Counted from the stretch's first letter, positions 25,421 through 37,840 are shown. The stretch is DNA of 64,000 bases from Smittium culicis (GCA_001970855.1 LSSN01000808.1:1-64000), one strand, 5' to 3'. The notes: a model not told the origin generated them from the sequence alone. Numbers and translations are program-made.

Positions 25421-25704
25421 TATAAGAAAAATTTAAAAAATAATCGAGGTTTATATTTATTCTCTTTTCCCTCTCACTTATAAAAGATATTTTTTGGATA
25501 ATACTTTTTATAACATGTTGACTGTTATAGTATTTTTCTATTTTCTATTTTCTATTATTATTTTCTTTATTTTAAAATATAATATTTTATTTAGATGCGA
25601 GTTGGGTGGGGGAGGTGATTAGAATATACATTTTTTAAGGCCTTAAGATCTCGCTAGAACGTTATACGCTTTTTCTTTTTATTATTGCTATTTGAATTAT
25701 CCTT

Positions 25705-25888
25705 TTCACAGTGAGTAGAAGATTTTGTATCTGTCAAATTTAGCAAATTATGTTCAAAAAAGATAAATAACTGAGGACATAAGGATTACTTGTTTATTTT
25801 GATAAAACATCAAATAATATCATTCTTGTAAATCATAAGCGAATTGACAAATTCAATTTCTTTAAGAGTGTTGGACAGGAAAGGATCA
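25705..25888 (+). repeat. Dispersed repeat family 1, copy E
   Basis: The 3' part is well conserved: aatcataagcgaattgacaa, then gtgttggacaggaaaggatc (25868-25887). The 5' part is more diverged. Confidence 0.55.
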
Positions 25889-27794
25889 AGATGATTTTGG
25901 TTAAACTATTTAAAAGTCCATTTATCATTCAGATAAGGTCCATGTTATAGCTAATTAAAGATGTGGTTTTTTTAATATTAGATATATTTTGTATTATTTT
26001 AGTAGAATATTATATTTGGAATTTATCTATTCAGAAAACTTTTATTTTTTAAAAACCTTTCCACGCTGGAGTAAATGCAAGCATAATATTTAAAAATCGA
26101 GAATTCTAAACTCAACGCATAGTATTTAGTCTACTGTAATTTATAAAAGTCTCAGGTTCTTATAACTTTTGATATAGCTTTATCCGAATAATGAGAAGCA
26201 TATATTGAATTGATGTGATACAAATAATCAAAAAAGTAATAATTGATATAATTAAACGCGCAATTTGGTATAAATATAACTCTATGGTTCAAGTTAAACT
26301 TGGTGCATATTGATTTTTTTGGCACAGTTTTTATTTAATAAATTGTTTAGCTAGCAATTATTAATTCAGTGGATTAATTTGCGGAGCGCAGTAAAGAAAA
26401 GACGTAAAACCTTACAACGTTTTATGCATTACCATAATATTTTTAATTAGCAGTTTAGAGCATTGTTTGCAGCTGTTTATAATACATAGATATAAATAGC
26501 CTGACGAATAAAATATAAATAATTTTGGTAGAATGTATTTGGTTTTCTGAAAAGGAAAAGCGCGTTTTATAGCAAGTCGATCCACTGTTCTACTCTGTGG
26601 GAAAGGGCTAAACAGAAAGAAAAAAAAGCCGCACATAGAAAGGATCATCCCAAATAAAACAATCGACTTTCAAAGAGGCAGAAAATTATATTTGTATTTT
26701 TGAAGTTTAGACCTTTCCTTGGCTATAGTACGTATGTTATTGGAAATTTAGCCAATTGATATTTATATAATATATACAATACTGGTATGAAAATATTATT
26801 GACCAATCAATTAATTAACATAGACATATTCCATCAAAAATAGAGGGCAGATCAGCTATTTATTGTTATATTCTCATCAGGCTAGTGAGGGCAGTTAGGG
26901 TGCAAGAGTGGTAAGTAGGTGGGGGCCATTATAAGGCGGCTTTGAATGAGGCTGGCTAGATGGGAGCGATAAACCAAAAGAGTGATGAATTTAACTAGCT
27001 AATAAATGGAAATGAATTGGCTCTTAGTATGGCATAAAAGTTGCATAAATGACACATAATTGCTTTATTGGAGTTGAAGGGTGATCAATAAGCAGAAAGT
27101 AGTAATAATTGAGTTTTAGGGGAATGCACGATAATAGGACTAATTGAAGGAGTGACAAGTAATTTAAATAGTTAATTACGTTAGCCGTTTTATGCTTATG
27201 AATATTTGTGAAATAGCTATCCCAAAGAAGGTGGAACCATTTGAGTGATAGGCCAGTTGAAATCAGCTTTTGTCATAGTGTGTCACTGTTTAGATGCTTG
27301 TGGCTAAATGCAAAATAAGAATAGGAAAGTACGTATATTTAGCCTCACGGGCTCAATTATGAAAGTTTTGTGAAGGCTGTAGGCGGATATAAATAGATGA
27401 GTGTCAAGAGCTATTTTTGAGTGGTTTAAGAGGCGAAAATAAATCAACAGCTTATAGAGAATAGGCAGTAAATATTGGTAGGCACAGTTATGCTCTGAAC
27501 TGATTTAGGAGGATAAACAAAATATGTCTTTATATGGCAAGAAAATTTCTATATCTTATAACTTGCACAATAGTGGAGGAGAAGGCGAAATGCACTGGAA
27601 CTACCAAGCCAAGGTATTCAAATTTCAATTGCTTTAGTTATGGCCCAACATTGAGCTAGAATCTCTGAGCGGGAATATATATTACATTTACGTTATGGTT
27701 TATGCAAAAAGTGGGTTATTATTGTTTGCCGCTCTGAATGTCCCTTAGATCCATGGGGGTAACTCTCGCAAATTATCCTTTTTTTTGGATGAAG

Positions 27795-27970
27795 GACCGA
27801 TTTTTGACCTTTGTGATATAGCAAATGGGTTCGATAAGAAGTATTCAATTCTTAGGTGTATATTATTATTGGCTTAGTGATAAATTTCAGCAAGTAGTAT
27901 ATTAGTTTTAAAATAAAAAGCAAATCAATAAATTAGCTTTTTTTATGGTTGCTGGGGCGGGAAAGAATTA
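27795..27970 (+). repeat. Dispersed repeat family 1, copy F
   Basis: The 5' block gatttttgacctttgtgata is followed by tagcaaatgggttcg. The 3' block gttgctggggcgggaaagaa lies about 130 bp downstream. Confidence 0.55.
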
Positions 27971-28535
27971 CTGTGGAAGTAGTAGATCAGGTAAGGGCTT
28001 TTTTAGCTGTGTTGGATTGGATTTTGTCAATGAAAAAAATGGCTTTTAGTTTATTCCTTGTGTGATTGTCAAATTAGTTTACATAATTCTAGCTAAAAAA
28101 CATCCTAGCTAATATAACAATTTGCCAATGAATATCTACCAGCTTTGTGCCACAGATAATTATAGATTATTAGATCTGGAAATATAACTAAGAAATAATA
28201 AAATTTAGCTAGATTAGCGAATATTAATATAATATAAAATCCAAACATTTACCATCCACTGATAGGTCCGGTGAAAAGATTTACACATAATATCCAGCAA
28301 ATGGGTATACTTATTGCAATCATAAAACCTAATATTACCTAAAGATCCATATATTTATTTTGTATGGCTATAGGCGCATAATACATACATTATAAATATT
28401 CCAAAAATGGATGATTGAATTAATAAAGTATAACAAATCGCAGTAAGCAACAGTAATTTGGCCGCGACTCATTAGACCCAGTAATAAGCTAGATACAATT
28501 GGAAGTGGCATTATGAAGAAAGTTTACCGTTATTC

Positions 28536-28841
28536 ATGTCAAATTCTAATAACATATTCGTGTCAAATCCTAATAACGTATTCATGTCAAATAGCATTCC
28601 ACGACTACTTCTTAAATCGGACCCAAGTCTAATTAGACAGCAAACATTAGCCAAAATAGCATCAAATATTTTGATTATTAAGCCAATGAAATTCTTATAC
28701 GCTTGTATATCAAATTACGATCTCGTTTTATTGATGTTTGATAATCAGCTTAAACCAATTATACAAGAGCTCAAGCAGACCAAACAAAACAATTTTATTT
28801 ATGCTGCAGTATATCCACTGTTTATTGTTTGCTGGAATTAG
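28536..28841 (+). CDS. Short hypothetical ORF (doubtful)
   Basis: An ATG-started frame of 101 residues. It begins with 2.4 copies of an imperfect 24-nt repeat encoding MSNSNNIF / VSNPNNVF / MSNS. The remainder has mixed composition with no recognisable domain, signal peptide or clear membrane segment. It lies upstream of the KNH/GPI gene on the same strand, but 510 bp away. It may be an unrecognised exon or chance. Confidence 0.2.
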   Translation: MSNSNNIFVSNPNNVFMSNSIPRLLLKSDPSLIRQQTLAKIASNILIIKPMKFLYACISNYDLVLLMFDNQLKPIIQELKQTKQNNFIYAAVYPLFIVCWN

Positions 28842-29350
28842 ATCATGTTTTCAATATACTTAAACCAACGCGTCAACATTAAAGGCGAGTAATTGCTCTA
28901 TACTAATTCTTGTACTTGAAAAATGCAAAATTTTTTAATGATTAAGAGCGCGCAGCCTATAGCTCTTTTATGGCGAGAATTATATTTTATCAATACTAAA
29001 ATGGGCTCTGATTTGTAAACGCCGCCCTTTACATTACCATTACCCCTCTAAAATGTCATAATACGCAACGCAGATAGAGACTACAGAAAGTTGTCAAATA
29101 TAACGTAATAAGCTCGCAGATTAATTTCTGCCAACCACTACAAATGAAAAACATAATATATTACACCCTTAATTTTTTTAAGCTTTTGTGCATGCGAGAT
29201 TAATTTCAACTATAAATACACTTTGGATTCCTCTAATCCAGAAATTTATATTAAAAAAATTATCCTCAAGAAAATATTCGATTTATATTCTCTATCTTAC
29301 CACTTTAAATCACGCCCACATATTATTTACTTATCCTATCCTTTATAATA

Positions 29351-30334
29351 ATGTTCTTCAAATCAATCGCTTCTCTAGCTCTCCTCGCTAGCTCTGTCTT
29401 CTCCCAGATCTTAATCAATAACCCTATAGCCTCTACTACATGGACCGCTAACCAATCTGCCACCGTCTCTTGGATGTAAGCCCTCAAACCATAACATTAC
29501 TACTTCTCACTCAATCAATCATATCCTACCCTTTATAATTTGTTCATCATTGCTGCTCCCCTATATTTCTCATAATCATATATTAATATCTATGCCTCCC
29601 ATTAATTTTTACTAATTATATTTTTTTCTGTCACTTCCAGCTCTGCTAACGGTGCCCCTCTTACTGGTCTTGTCACTGTAAAGATCAGATCCGGCCCTTC
29701 TGATAATCTAAGCACTCCTTATATTGTTGCTGATAACTACCCAGCTGAAAACGGCAGCTTATACTTCACTGTCCCTGCCGACCTACCAGCAGGTTCCAAC
29801 TACGCCGTCAGCATCGTCGACAGTACTGGTAACGAAGTTTACTCCAGCTTCTTCAATCTTGTCAACACTGGTATTCTCCCTCAACAAGATACTACTGCTG
29901 CTGCTACTTCTGCCTCCACTGCTTCTGCCGCCGCTACTTCTGCCCCCACTACTTCTGACGCTGCCTCATCTACATCTTCATCTACCACCTCTGCTCCTGA
30001 ATCATCATCATCATCATCAGCCTCCTCCACCCCATCCTCTTCTTCTTCTTCTGTCGCTCCTACTTCCAGCCAAAGTTCTACTGCTTCATCATCCGGTTCT
30101 TCTTCCGGTTCATCATCCGGTTCTAGCACTGGTACTCCTTCTGCCTCAAGCTCATCATCTTCGTCTTCTTCTTCCTCTGCCTCTTCTTCATCCTCTGCTT
30201 CTCCTACCCAATCTTCCTCATCTTCATCCAGCTCCTCTTCATCAAAATCATCCTCCAGCGGATCATCCTCTTTGGCTGTCAACATCTTCTCTGCTGTTGC
30301 AATTCTATCTGTTTCCATCGCTCTTATGATCTAA
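29351..30334 (+). CDS. GPI-anchored Ser-rich cell-wall protein with Kre9/KNH-type N-terminal domain
   Basis: Two exons, 29351-29475 and 29641-30334 (272 residues), joined at an Ile codon; the donor is gtaagc and the acceptor cttccag. Residues 1-18 are a signal peptide ending near VFSQ. Residues about 19-115 form a beta-rich domain starting ILINNPIASTTWTANQSATV, matching the P..G..W.aG....W pattern of the Kre9/KNH family. A Ser/Thr/Pro/Ala-rich stalk follows (about 120-245, long Ser runs), a typical O-mannosylated spacer. The last about 20 residues are hydrophobic after SGSSS, a GPI-attachment signal. Known relatives act in or bind the beta-glucan wall; the exact role is unknown. The Ser codons make this segment much more C-rich than its surroundings and create long shadow frames. 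Confidence 0.8.
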
Positions 30335-30686
30335 TTTACGCCCATATACTTCTATTCTTATTATTCCTTTCATATATTTTAAAATTTTTATGCGCTGAAA
30401 GCTTTTTAGCACCCAATTTTTTTTACCACTTTTTTCTTCTATAATTTTATTACTCGATTAAAATAATGATTATTTCTATCACACCAGAACTGTCATCCTT
30501 TTTTTTTTTTAATAATGATATTTCTGTTAATCCTGTTCTTTATATTTTCGTGTATGCACACGCTGAAGAAATTTTATAATTTTATAATTTTATTTATTAA
30601 TGTTATATATGAGCTATCAATTTTTTAATGCTCTATCTATATTTGATTATCCTTTTTAAATATTATTTTTTTGAATAATGTCTTAT
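30335..30686. other. Short spacer
   Basis: This is the AT-rich 3' flank shared by the KNH/GPI gene (plus) and the large minus-strand gene, which converge here. No further feature is visible. Confidence 0.5.
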
Positions 30687-33600
30687 TTAATGTGAAAACT
30701 CTTTAATAAGAAATTCTGCAATGTAATTCCCATTCGTGCTGGCTGACCTTGAAATGTCTACGGCATAGCAATAAACACTAATCAGAATGCTATGTATACT
30801 CCCATACAACGTGTTGTCGATATCTAGTAGTCTCCCGCTAATCATTTTCCTGAACTCGTCATAGTACACCGCTGACCCAAAATCGCTCAGTTCATTATCT
30901 ATCGCATTATCTTTATATACACAATCATAGCAATGCTTTTAATTACTGTAATTATTATCACCTCAATATGTTGCGATGTTAAGAGTTAAGAGAATTAAAG
31001 GCGTTTGAAAATCATTAACGCACATAAAAAATAAAATATTAAAAAAGTTAATATAAAAAATGTAATAGCAATGAATAGAAAACCTTTTGTGCTACTGCGT
31101 TCAAATTTACACTCCAAGTACCCGCTTCTCTCAAGTGTGTACATAACATAAATGAACTCTTCCGCTGTGATATCAAGCAAGCTTCCAGTAAAGTAAGTGC
31201 TACTAAAGTGCGATATCTTGCTGACTTTGCTAGGTATCATATCAACAAACCTGAATACTCTAACCATAGTTGTTTTTATCATACTGAACATTGGAAATTT
31301 ATTCGAGTTTATTTCGAGGCACTTGTACAAAGTGTTGAAGCTTGTTTGTAGAATATTCACTGCTTTAATGTCATTCTGAAGCTTGATGTTTACTTTGAGT
31401 GCCATCAAAAAGATAAACAGCAGGTACGGCACAAACATCGGCACTTCCACCTTGTTTATGCAGTTAACAAGCAGTTCGTTGAGTAAAGGACTCATCGACA
31501 GCGCAAGGATCGAAAAAATATCGATGGATCGGTAGTAGCTGCCTGGCTTTGGGTGACTATGGTAGTTCGAATATATCAAATTCGTTGTTTTACGGACGAG
31601 GTGTGATGCCGAGATCACAAAGAAGCACATCTTGGAGTTATACACCGAGTTCAAGTTGTTCTTCTCGAGCAGCTCCGGATGCTGGTCTTTATCATAGCAC
31701 GCACAGTCTTTGCTGGCGCAGACCGATCTTAACCATTTAAGAAATATCCCGACGTGCAGGTTTGTTGCCTTGATGAGCTTCTCCGAATTCTCAACATTGT
31801 TGAAATTGAAGATCGAAAATTGCGTGATAAACTCGCACATGTCCTTGTAGCTGATACTTATAGTGTTATTTTCGCTGAATAGGGCGCTTTCCTTGCCAAC
31901 TCCCGCCTTGTCAATGATACAGTCTGAACACCACTTGTTGAACTTGAAGTTTGGCAGCTGGTACTTGTCGATATTCAACTCCTGAAGAACTAGCGCCGCT
32001 TCTGATATGTATATATTTATCAGTTTCAGCGCCAGTATCAACCTCGTGAACTCTTCGTGGTCGACATTTTTCATTTCACATCCGCTTTTGTCTTTACTAG
32101 TTGCTGAATCGCCATTATTTCCATCCTCCATTTCGCTAAAAGGCTTACTGCTTTTTGTTTGAACTTTTGGTTCAAAGTTACCAGCTCCAAAACTATCTTT
32201 TAGGCTATAAGCGCTATAAACCTTGAAATTTCTGAAATTTACACCATACTTATCCAGCCCCTCTTTTGGTAAAAGTCCGCAATCACTATTATTTTGACAT
32301 TCATCGTCATGTTTTCTTGTGCCACCACTACTGTTATGTAAGTTGTTCCTTAGAATATCCGTGATATACGTAAAAAATCTTACAGAATCTTTCAAATTAC
32401 CTAGCCCAAGCAGAACTTTGACTAATATGGCAAGGGCCTGCACTTTGTTGATGTTGAACTCTTTTGAGCCGTTAGAAAACTCGACCTTAAACCTCTTTAT
32501 ATAAAGTAATATAAGGTCGGAATAAATCGAGTTTTCGACCAAGCTGTTGGATATGTAGTATAGCCCCAAAATGACGAGAGATACATGCAGCAAACTGCTG
32601 AGAGACCCGCACTTGAAATCTTTAAGTACTTCGTCTCTGTTAATGTAGAGGCAAGTCAGCTTTGTCGGGCCAAGCGCGACCTGTACAAGCAAGAACTCTA
32701 TATCCGCCGATAGAAAAACTGGCACTTTCAGCTCTGAAAATATCGTTACCAGTCTGGTGTATAAACAAGAGTCGCAAAAATTCCAGTCTTTTCGCGCTAA
32801 CCTGGTATATGAGCAAAAATATGTGGCGGCGAATGAGGTGGTAGGAACGTCTACGAGTTCTTGCTGACAATTTTGCTGGATACTATCCATTCCTTCGGCA
32901 CTTTTGGCCGTGTAAGAATTAATTCTATCATCGTCATGCTCGATTCCCCCGCCTTTATGCGCTTCTTGCGATTTTTTAGAACTATTTGGGCTTCTTAAAA
33001 CACTGCCCATCAAAGAGCCTGATCGCGAAGAGCTAGGAGATCTACCCTGATCGTTCTCATTCACAAAAAGGTTATCAATACTGGTTTTGGATATACATAC
33101 TTTTTTTAATGGCATCTTGTTGTTTAAAAATTCAAAGTGCATTTTATTGCTAGTTATTTCCGTATAAATACTGTTGAAGTGACTGGATTGTTGGCTCTTA
33201 TCATTCAAGCTCTTCAAGCTGAACTCATAATTTTTGGGAGGGCTATTAGTTTGGCTTTCAATTACGGTTCTTGGTCCTTGCTCACAAATATCCACAGAAA
33301 CTTTCAAAATATTGGACTCTCTAAGAGTACTGTTGCTATTCTGAACTACACTACCCATATCATAAACTTTTTTATCATCACTGAAATGGTTTTTACTGAA
33401 AGTATGGTAATCTATACCGAAATTTCCATTAATCTTATATTCACTGCCCTCAGTAAGATTTCTAAAGTTAAAATCTAGAGGAGAAATATCAGCGCATATA
33501 TTCTCCAAAGAACTAGCTTGGAGTATTCTAGAATCATTGTTAATACAAACATCATATTCAGGAACATTGGAACATTGTCGAAGATTATACTGATTATAAT

Positions 33601-33841
33601 TACTATTACTGATGTTGTTTACTTTATCTAGAAACGTTTTCGTATCATCTCTTTGATATTTCATATCAGTATATGAATCACAGCAACTATCATCATAATC
33701 CACTTTTTTAATCTCGGAGCTTTTTTTTAGTTTGTTGCTCAATCCAAATTCTCCGACATTTTTTGCTTTCTCGATAGGAGCGTTTGGGGATGGGTTGATA
33801 AGGTCAGAAACTTTATTCGAAAACTCTCTCCCAAAAAGCAT
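30687..33841 (-). CDS. Large unassigned protein, possibly a fungal transcription-factor-type regulator
   Basis: A continuous frame from 33841 to 30995 (948 codons) ends in a hydrophobic tail that looks like read-through of a T-rich intron. A better model joins 33841-31084 to 30910-30687 (codon split g/at), replacing that tail with a polar 74-residue end; the product would be 993 residues. Residues 1 to about 330 are Ser/Asn-rich and disordered. The middle is helical, with a stretch (FLSADIEFLLVQVALGPTK, then LLHVSLVILGLYYIS) that resembles the middle homology region of fungal Zn2Cys6 regulators. No zinc cluster is visible in the frame, so the assignment is weak; an upstream exon may be missing. 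Coding potential itself is strong (long frame, higher GC than its flanks). Confidence 0.5.
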
Positions 33842-35171
33842 AGTAAAAAAAATAACTAATAAAACTTTTAGCTAAATAGGTTATCGGTAATAATTATGAT
33901 CCTCGAAGTATTGAGAACAAACTAACGATCTTTCAAAAATGAATAACAAGGGATTGCGAAAATATAATGTACGAGAGAAAAGAGGCTAGGATGTACCTAT
34001 TTTATTATAATACTATCTTAAGCGAGGTTTACTAAAGAAATCAGTTTTTTTTGTTTTATTTTTTTTAAAAAAATATAATAGCGGAATATACGTTTTATAA
34101 TTGTTAGGAAGATTTGATGAGATTTTATTTTTAATTATGATTGATATTTTAAAGAAGTTTATACAAATTTAACATTAATTTTTAGAACCCATTAATTTTT
34201 TTATTTATTGACGATAAATTCTTTAAAAAGTGCTTTATGACTTTAGGAACTATTGAATTATACTTGATAGAAATCCTCGCAAGTAACACACGTCTCAGCG
34301 CCATTCCTCTTATTCGATCTACCCATTTCAAGCTATCTATGAAAAAAAAATAATAAAAAGTTGGATATGGTAATATATACCAGAATCAGGTTACCACCTG
34401 TAATTAAATAAATGTATTCATTGTTTTTGAATTGGGAAAAAAAATATATAACCAGACAGATCTGAATGTGTGAGAACGTTGAAAGCAATAATGTATATTA
34501 GGTTGAAGTCAGGGGGTGTAGGATTAAATAAAGGATTTTATTTTGTTTGATCGATAAGTAGATCTGGGGCGAGGATATCCGTAAATATTTCGGCTATTGA
34601 GTAAAATAGTTCAAGATTGATATTTACACCTTGCAATGGCGTTAAGCTCAATTTATGATTTATATTTTCAATTTGTCAACACTTTGTTTGAATTTAAACT
34701 TGACTTATTCAGCAAGAATAGTGTATCAACATTCTATTGGCATAGTTAGAATTAGAGCGCATAAAAACAAAAAGCTAATATTCAACATAGTGTTGCTATA
34801 GGAGCGGTCATCTTTGGTGGCTGTAATTCAGTAAAACGATTTTCAAAGACCTGTTTATCAAGCGATATTCGAGAAAGAAAAAAAAAAGGAGAATGATATA
34901 CCAAAGGGGTATTGAATAGCGAAAATAATAAAAATAACTCTTAGTTTGGTATAAAGTGATATAGTTTTGGTTTACAACAAGATAAAGTTAGGTTAGATTA
35001 AAATGAGCTATAAAAGAGCATATTTAATTATTATCCAAAATATTGTGGAATTTCAAGCGGAGTGCTAATAGTTATGCTGTTTTACGAATAAGTTTACTGT
35101 CAGATATATTATAACTTGTTGGTTATACTGAGTTTCGAAAATCATTGAGCAAAAAACTTGGATTTTTTTGG

Positions 35172-35205
35172 AAGGGGAGGGGGGGGATTATAAAAGAATA
35201 TATAC
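35172..35205 (-). promoter_or_regulatory. Orphan TATA plus C-tract, minus orientation
   Basis: On the minus strand a tatatattcttttataat box is followed by cccccccctccccttcc. This is the layout seen upstream of wee1, the UBE2J-type E2 and the TLC gene. The next clear start codon downstream is 1.3 kb away (33841), which would fit unrecognised 5' exons of that gene. Confidence 0.3.
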
Positions 35206-35712
35206 TCAGCATCTCATTATGGATAACGGATAATATATCTTATAGTGTTAGATTATATAGCTAAATTAACACTACGAGTTAATTTATTTTGAGACATACA
35301 TTACAATCTAGAAATGTTTGTTTTAGGTCAGAAGATGCTCTAAAATGGTATTGTAATTTAAGGAAAGGTTAGAGGCCCCATATTTCAAAAAATGGTGTTG
35401 GGTCATATAAGGAGTTTGGTAAACATATTTTCGAACCGTTTAAATATAAAACAGCTGTTTTTGTCTATAGCAGAAGATATAAATGAAGAATTCGGTGACA
35501 GTTGTAGAAATAATACATTTTTACTATTTTCAAGCTGCAAAAAAAAAATAATAAAAACTACAAGATAGTATCAGGATGATTATTTATGGCATCAAATGAA
35601 ATAGAAGCGTATAAATGATTGTGGAATCAGGAAAAAAATTAGAGTATCATGAAGATAACCAGCGTAGAAAATAGTTAGATGGGAATATTATGCAATTAAA
35701 AACCTTAGCATA

Positions 35713-35991
35713 ATGTATTCATTGTCGGAGAATATCAAGGATGGTGTGCAGAAGTTTATCAATAGCGATTAATTTAGAGGGAAAATACAGCTTACGAAAA
35801 CTACTGATTTGATATCTGATACTAGCATTAGCGAAACAGAGTTGAGATTTATATCATTAAATGGTGTAACGACTTTAAACGAAAGTTTTGTTGAGTACAG
35901 TGGTCATAAGTAGGAGCTGTATGAAGGAGTATTAGAAAAGGTCAATTATACGCAAGTGAATTTTACCGTACATTGTGAGGACCAGCCTTAG
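35713..35991 (+). pseudogene. Degenerate coding-like frame of unknown origin
   Basis: A 93-codon frame from ATG to stop is broken by two internal stops, but otherwise has protein-like composition (for example SLSENIKDGVQKFINSD, then LISDTSISETELRFISLNG). It could be an eroded gene or transposon fragment. No family is recognised. Confidence 0.25.
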
Positions 35992-36686
35992 TAACGATTT
36001 TTATATAAAAAAGCCATTTTTTTTCTTTTCTAAAATTTATTAGACTTGAATTGTGTCTAAAAAAGAGTACTGAACCTTGAATTAATCCCCAGTGGGGATA
36101 GGAGTGCTAGAGCAACACCGTATGAAGAAGGGTTGGTTGAAAAATTGCTTTCTTTATATGTTTTTAAATATTTTTTTAAACTCTCTGAGACATATATATA
36201 TATAAATGTATATTTTAAACTTTTTTAAAATATTTTTTTATATGTTTTTAATTATTGTTTAATACACATAACATAGGTAAAAAAAACAAGTTCACTTATG
36301 TGCTAATATTAATTGTTAATGGTTTAAACTTGAGTTAATAACTAATAACACTGATAATTAAGAGGATTGTTATATAAAATTATAAATGTGTTTTATTTAA
36401 TTGGGATGGTATTGGAAATTTTATTTTAAAATAACTATTTCACTTTTAATGTTTATAAGATGTTTATATATTATTTTGATGTAATTGATTAGCATTATTT
36501 ATTTTCAAGATGTAGTATTAAACGCTAAATTTAGCAGAAATTCATTTTAACATTAATAAATCCGATCGAAAATCAGCAGTATTTCTATTTGATAGAATTG
36601 TCTAAATAAAAGGTGTATATATGGTTATAGTATTTAATTTATTTTAGAGGAGGATATAAATACAGGAGGGTGGAGGAGGTATGAGA

Positions 36687-37764
36687 TTATTTTGGGCAGT
36701 GGTTTGCGTAATGACCCATTTCATTGCACTTGTAGCACATAATTTCTCCAAGGCTGCGGAAGTTTTTAAAGGTGTTGTTATTGTTTTGAGAAAAGTGGTT
36801 GGGTTGAGGGATACTAGAGGGGATGTTTTGAGAGACATTTGAGGGGTTTTGATTGTTGATATTCGTAGGATTGTTTAGGGGTTTGAAAAAGTTTGGCTTT
36901 AAATCATTGTTATTTAAAGAATCTATGAAAGATATGGGTTCCATTTGGGGAATATCAAAACTGGGGCTAAACAGAGATAAAGGTATATATATAATTTTAT
37001 ATAGTAAGGGTTTAAACGTATTTAAAAGTGTATAAAATGGGATGTAGAATTACTGGGTAAGTGGGCACTTGTTTCCTAAAGGACAGAAACCAAATAAGTA
37101 ATGTTTGCACGGTATTCTTCTGGTGTGTTTTCTTTTGCAGTTGGGGCCTAATAGAGATAGAGAGGAGGAATGAGGATGTGAAGAGAGATTATTAATATTT
37201 ATACAAGTAGAAGATTAAAATAAGGTAAAATTAGGTAGATATTGAGGGGTGAAAGATGTTACCATTTTTGCAGAAGCCCCTAGAGTACCAGGGGCAGTCT
37301 TTAATTCTGGAGTCGGGGTCGATGTGTTGATAAACACATTCGTCGCTATTTCCACATTCGCCGTACTTTGCGTAGAACCAGCATTCAGGCATTTTTGTGA
37401 GATTATATTCGTGCAAGAATTCGCATTTGTCGCCTTTTTTGCACAGGCCTCTTAGCCAGTGCTTGCAAACAACGGCTCTTTCGGAGAAATTTTTAGATTT
37501 AAAAGAGTTGCGCTCGTTGTTGTGCTCTTCTTGGGAGATGTGTCTGTACTGGCAGGAGTTACCTTTCCAGCAATGACCTTTGAGGAAGAAGTTGCAAACA
37601 CCAGTGGGTTCAGGTTGTTTTTGTTTTGTAGGATTATTTGAGTTGTTTATGAGAGGATTAGATAAATTTAAGGACAGTTCATTTTTGACAAAATCTTCGA
37701 AATCAAAACTAAGGAGGTTGACAGCGATGTTGGAGTCAAGAACAGATATTCGTTGGGGTATCAT
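36687..37764 (-). CDS. yth1: CPSF30/Yth1 cleavage and polyadenylation factor (five CCCH fingers plus zinc knuckle)
   Basis: Three exons, 37764-37263, 37147-37054 and 36966-36687 (291 residues). The fingers are: ZF1 57-75 (CNFFLKGHC), ZF2 100-118 (CKHWLRGLCKKGDKCEFLH), ZF3 about 128-147, ZF4 about 157-175 (CPWYSRGFCKNG, completed across intron 1) and ZF5 (CKHYLFGFCPLGNKCPLTH). The ZF5 histidine is made by splicing: ca from exon 2 plus c from exon 3. A C-terminal CCHC knuckle, CYKCNEMGHYANHC, ends the protein, as in metazoan CPSF4 and unlike S. cerevisiae Yth1. The family binds the AAUAAA signal within CPSF during mRNA 3' processing in the nucleus. The start is set at the ATG giving MIPQRISVLDSN; upstream in-frame codons are hydrophobic leader sequence and unlikely to be coding. 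A C10 tract lies upstream. Confidence 0.95.
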
Positions 37765-37817
37765 AGTATATAAATGAGCGAGACTTAATTTAATTGGAAG
37801 TAGAATTAAATTCTTTA

Positions 37818-37840
37818 GGGGGGGGGGTGGAAGTATAATT
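37818..37840 (-). promoter_or_regulatory. TATA-like box plus C10 tract upstream of CPSF30
   Basis: On the minus strand, aattatac is followed by a run of ten C (37818-37827), 54 bp before the start codon. A second TATA-like patch (catttatatact) lies immediately before the ATG. Confidence 0.35.

Larger units (their letters stand above)
24674..28535. other. AT-rich spacer grading into a G-rich plus strand
   Basis: It contains one family 2 repeat and two family 1 repeats, annotated separately. From about 26.9 to 28.0 kb the plus strand is markedly G-rich (gtaggtgggggcc, gaggctggctagatggg), mirroring the C-rich left flank at 11.2-13.2 kb. No supported gene was found. Confidence 0.5.
33842..36686. 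other. Spacer with an orphan promoter-like site and a decayed ORF
   Basis: Mostly AT-rich. It holds a small higher-GC patch at 34259-34330 (open on the minus strand for about 22 codons after an acceptor-like site), a TATA plus C-tract combination on minus at 35172-35205, and a degenerate plus-strand frame at 35713-35991. No intact gene is supported. Confidence 0.45.

Noticed and set aside
27823..27860. tRNA-like box B (gggttcgataag)
   Set aside because: It lies within a family 1 repeat; no acceptor stem, anticodon arm or box A could be found around it.
29724..30329. Long plus-frame (201 codons) and minus-frame (145 codons, acidic) ORFs over the KNH/GPI gene
   Set aside because: They are shadows of the Ser-rich low-complexity stalk. 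The spliced +frame with signal peptide, KNH domain and GPI signal explains the region.
31197..33478. Several 60-113 codon plus-strand ORFs opposite the large minus-strand gene
   Set aside because: Antisense shadows; the minus frame is continuous over 900 codons.
36644..36838. Alternative minus frame overlapping CPSF30 exon 3
   Set aside because: The other frame carries the CCHC knuckle and splices in phase with the upstream fingers.
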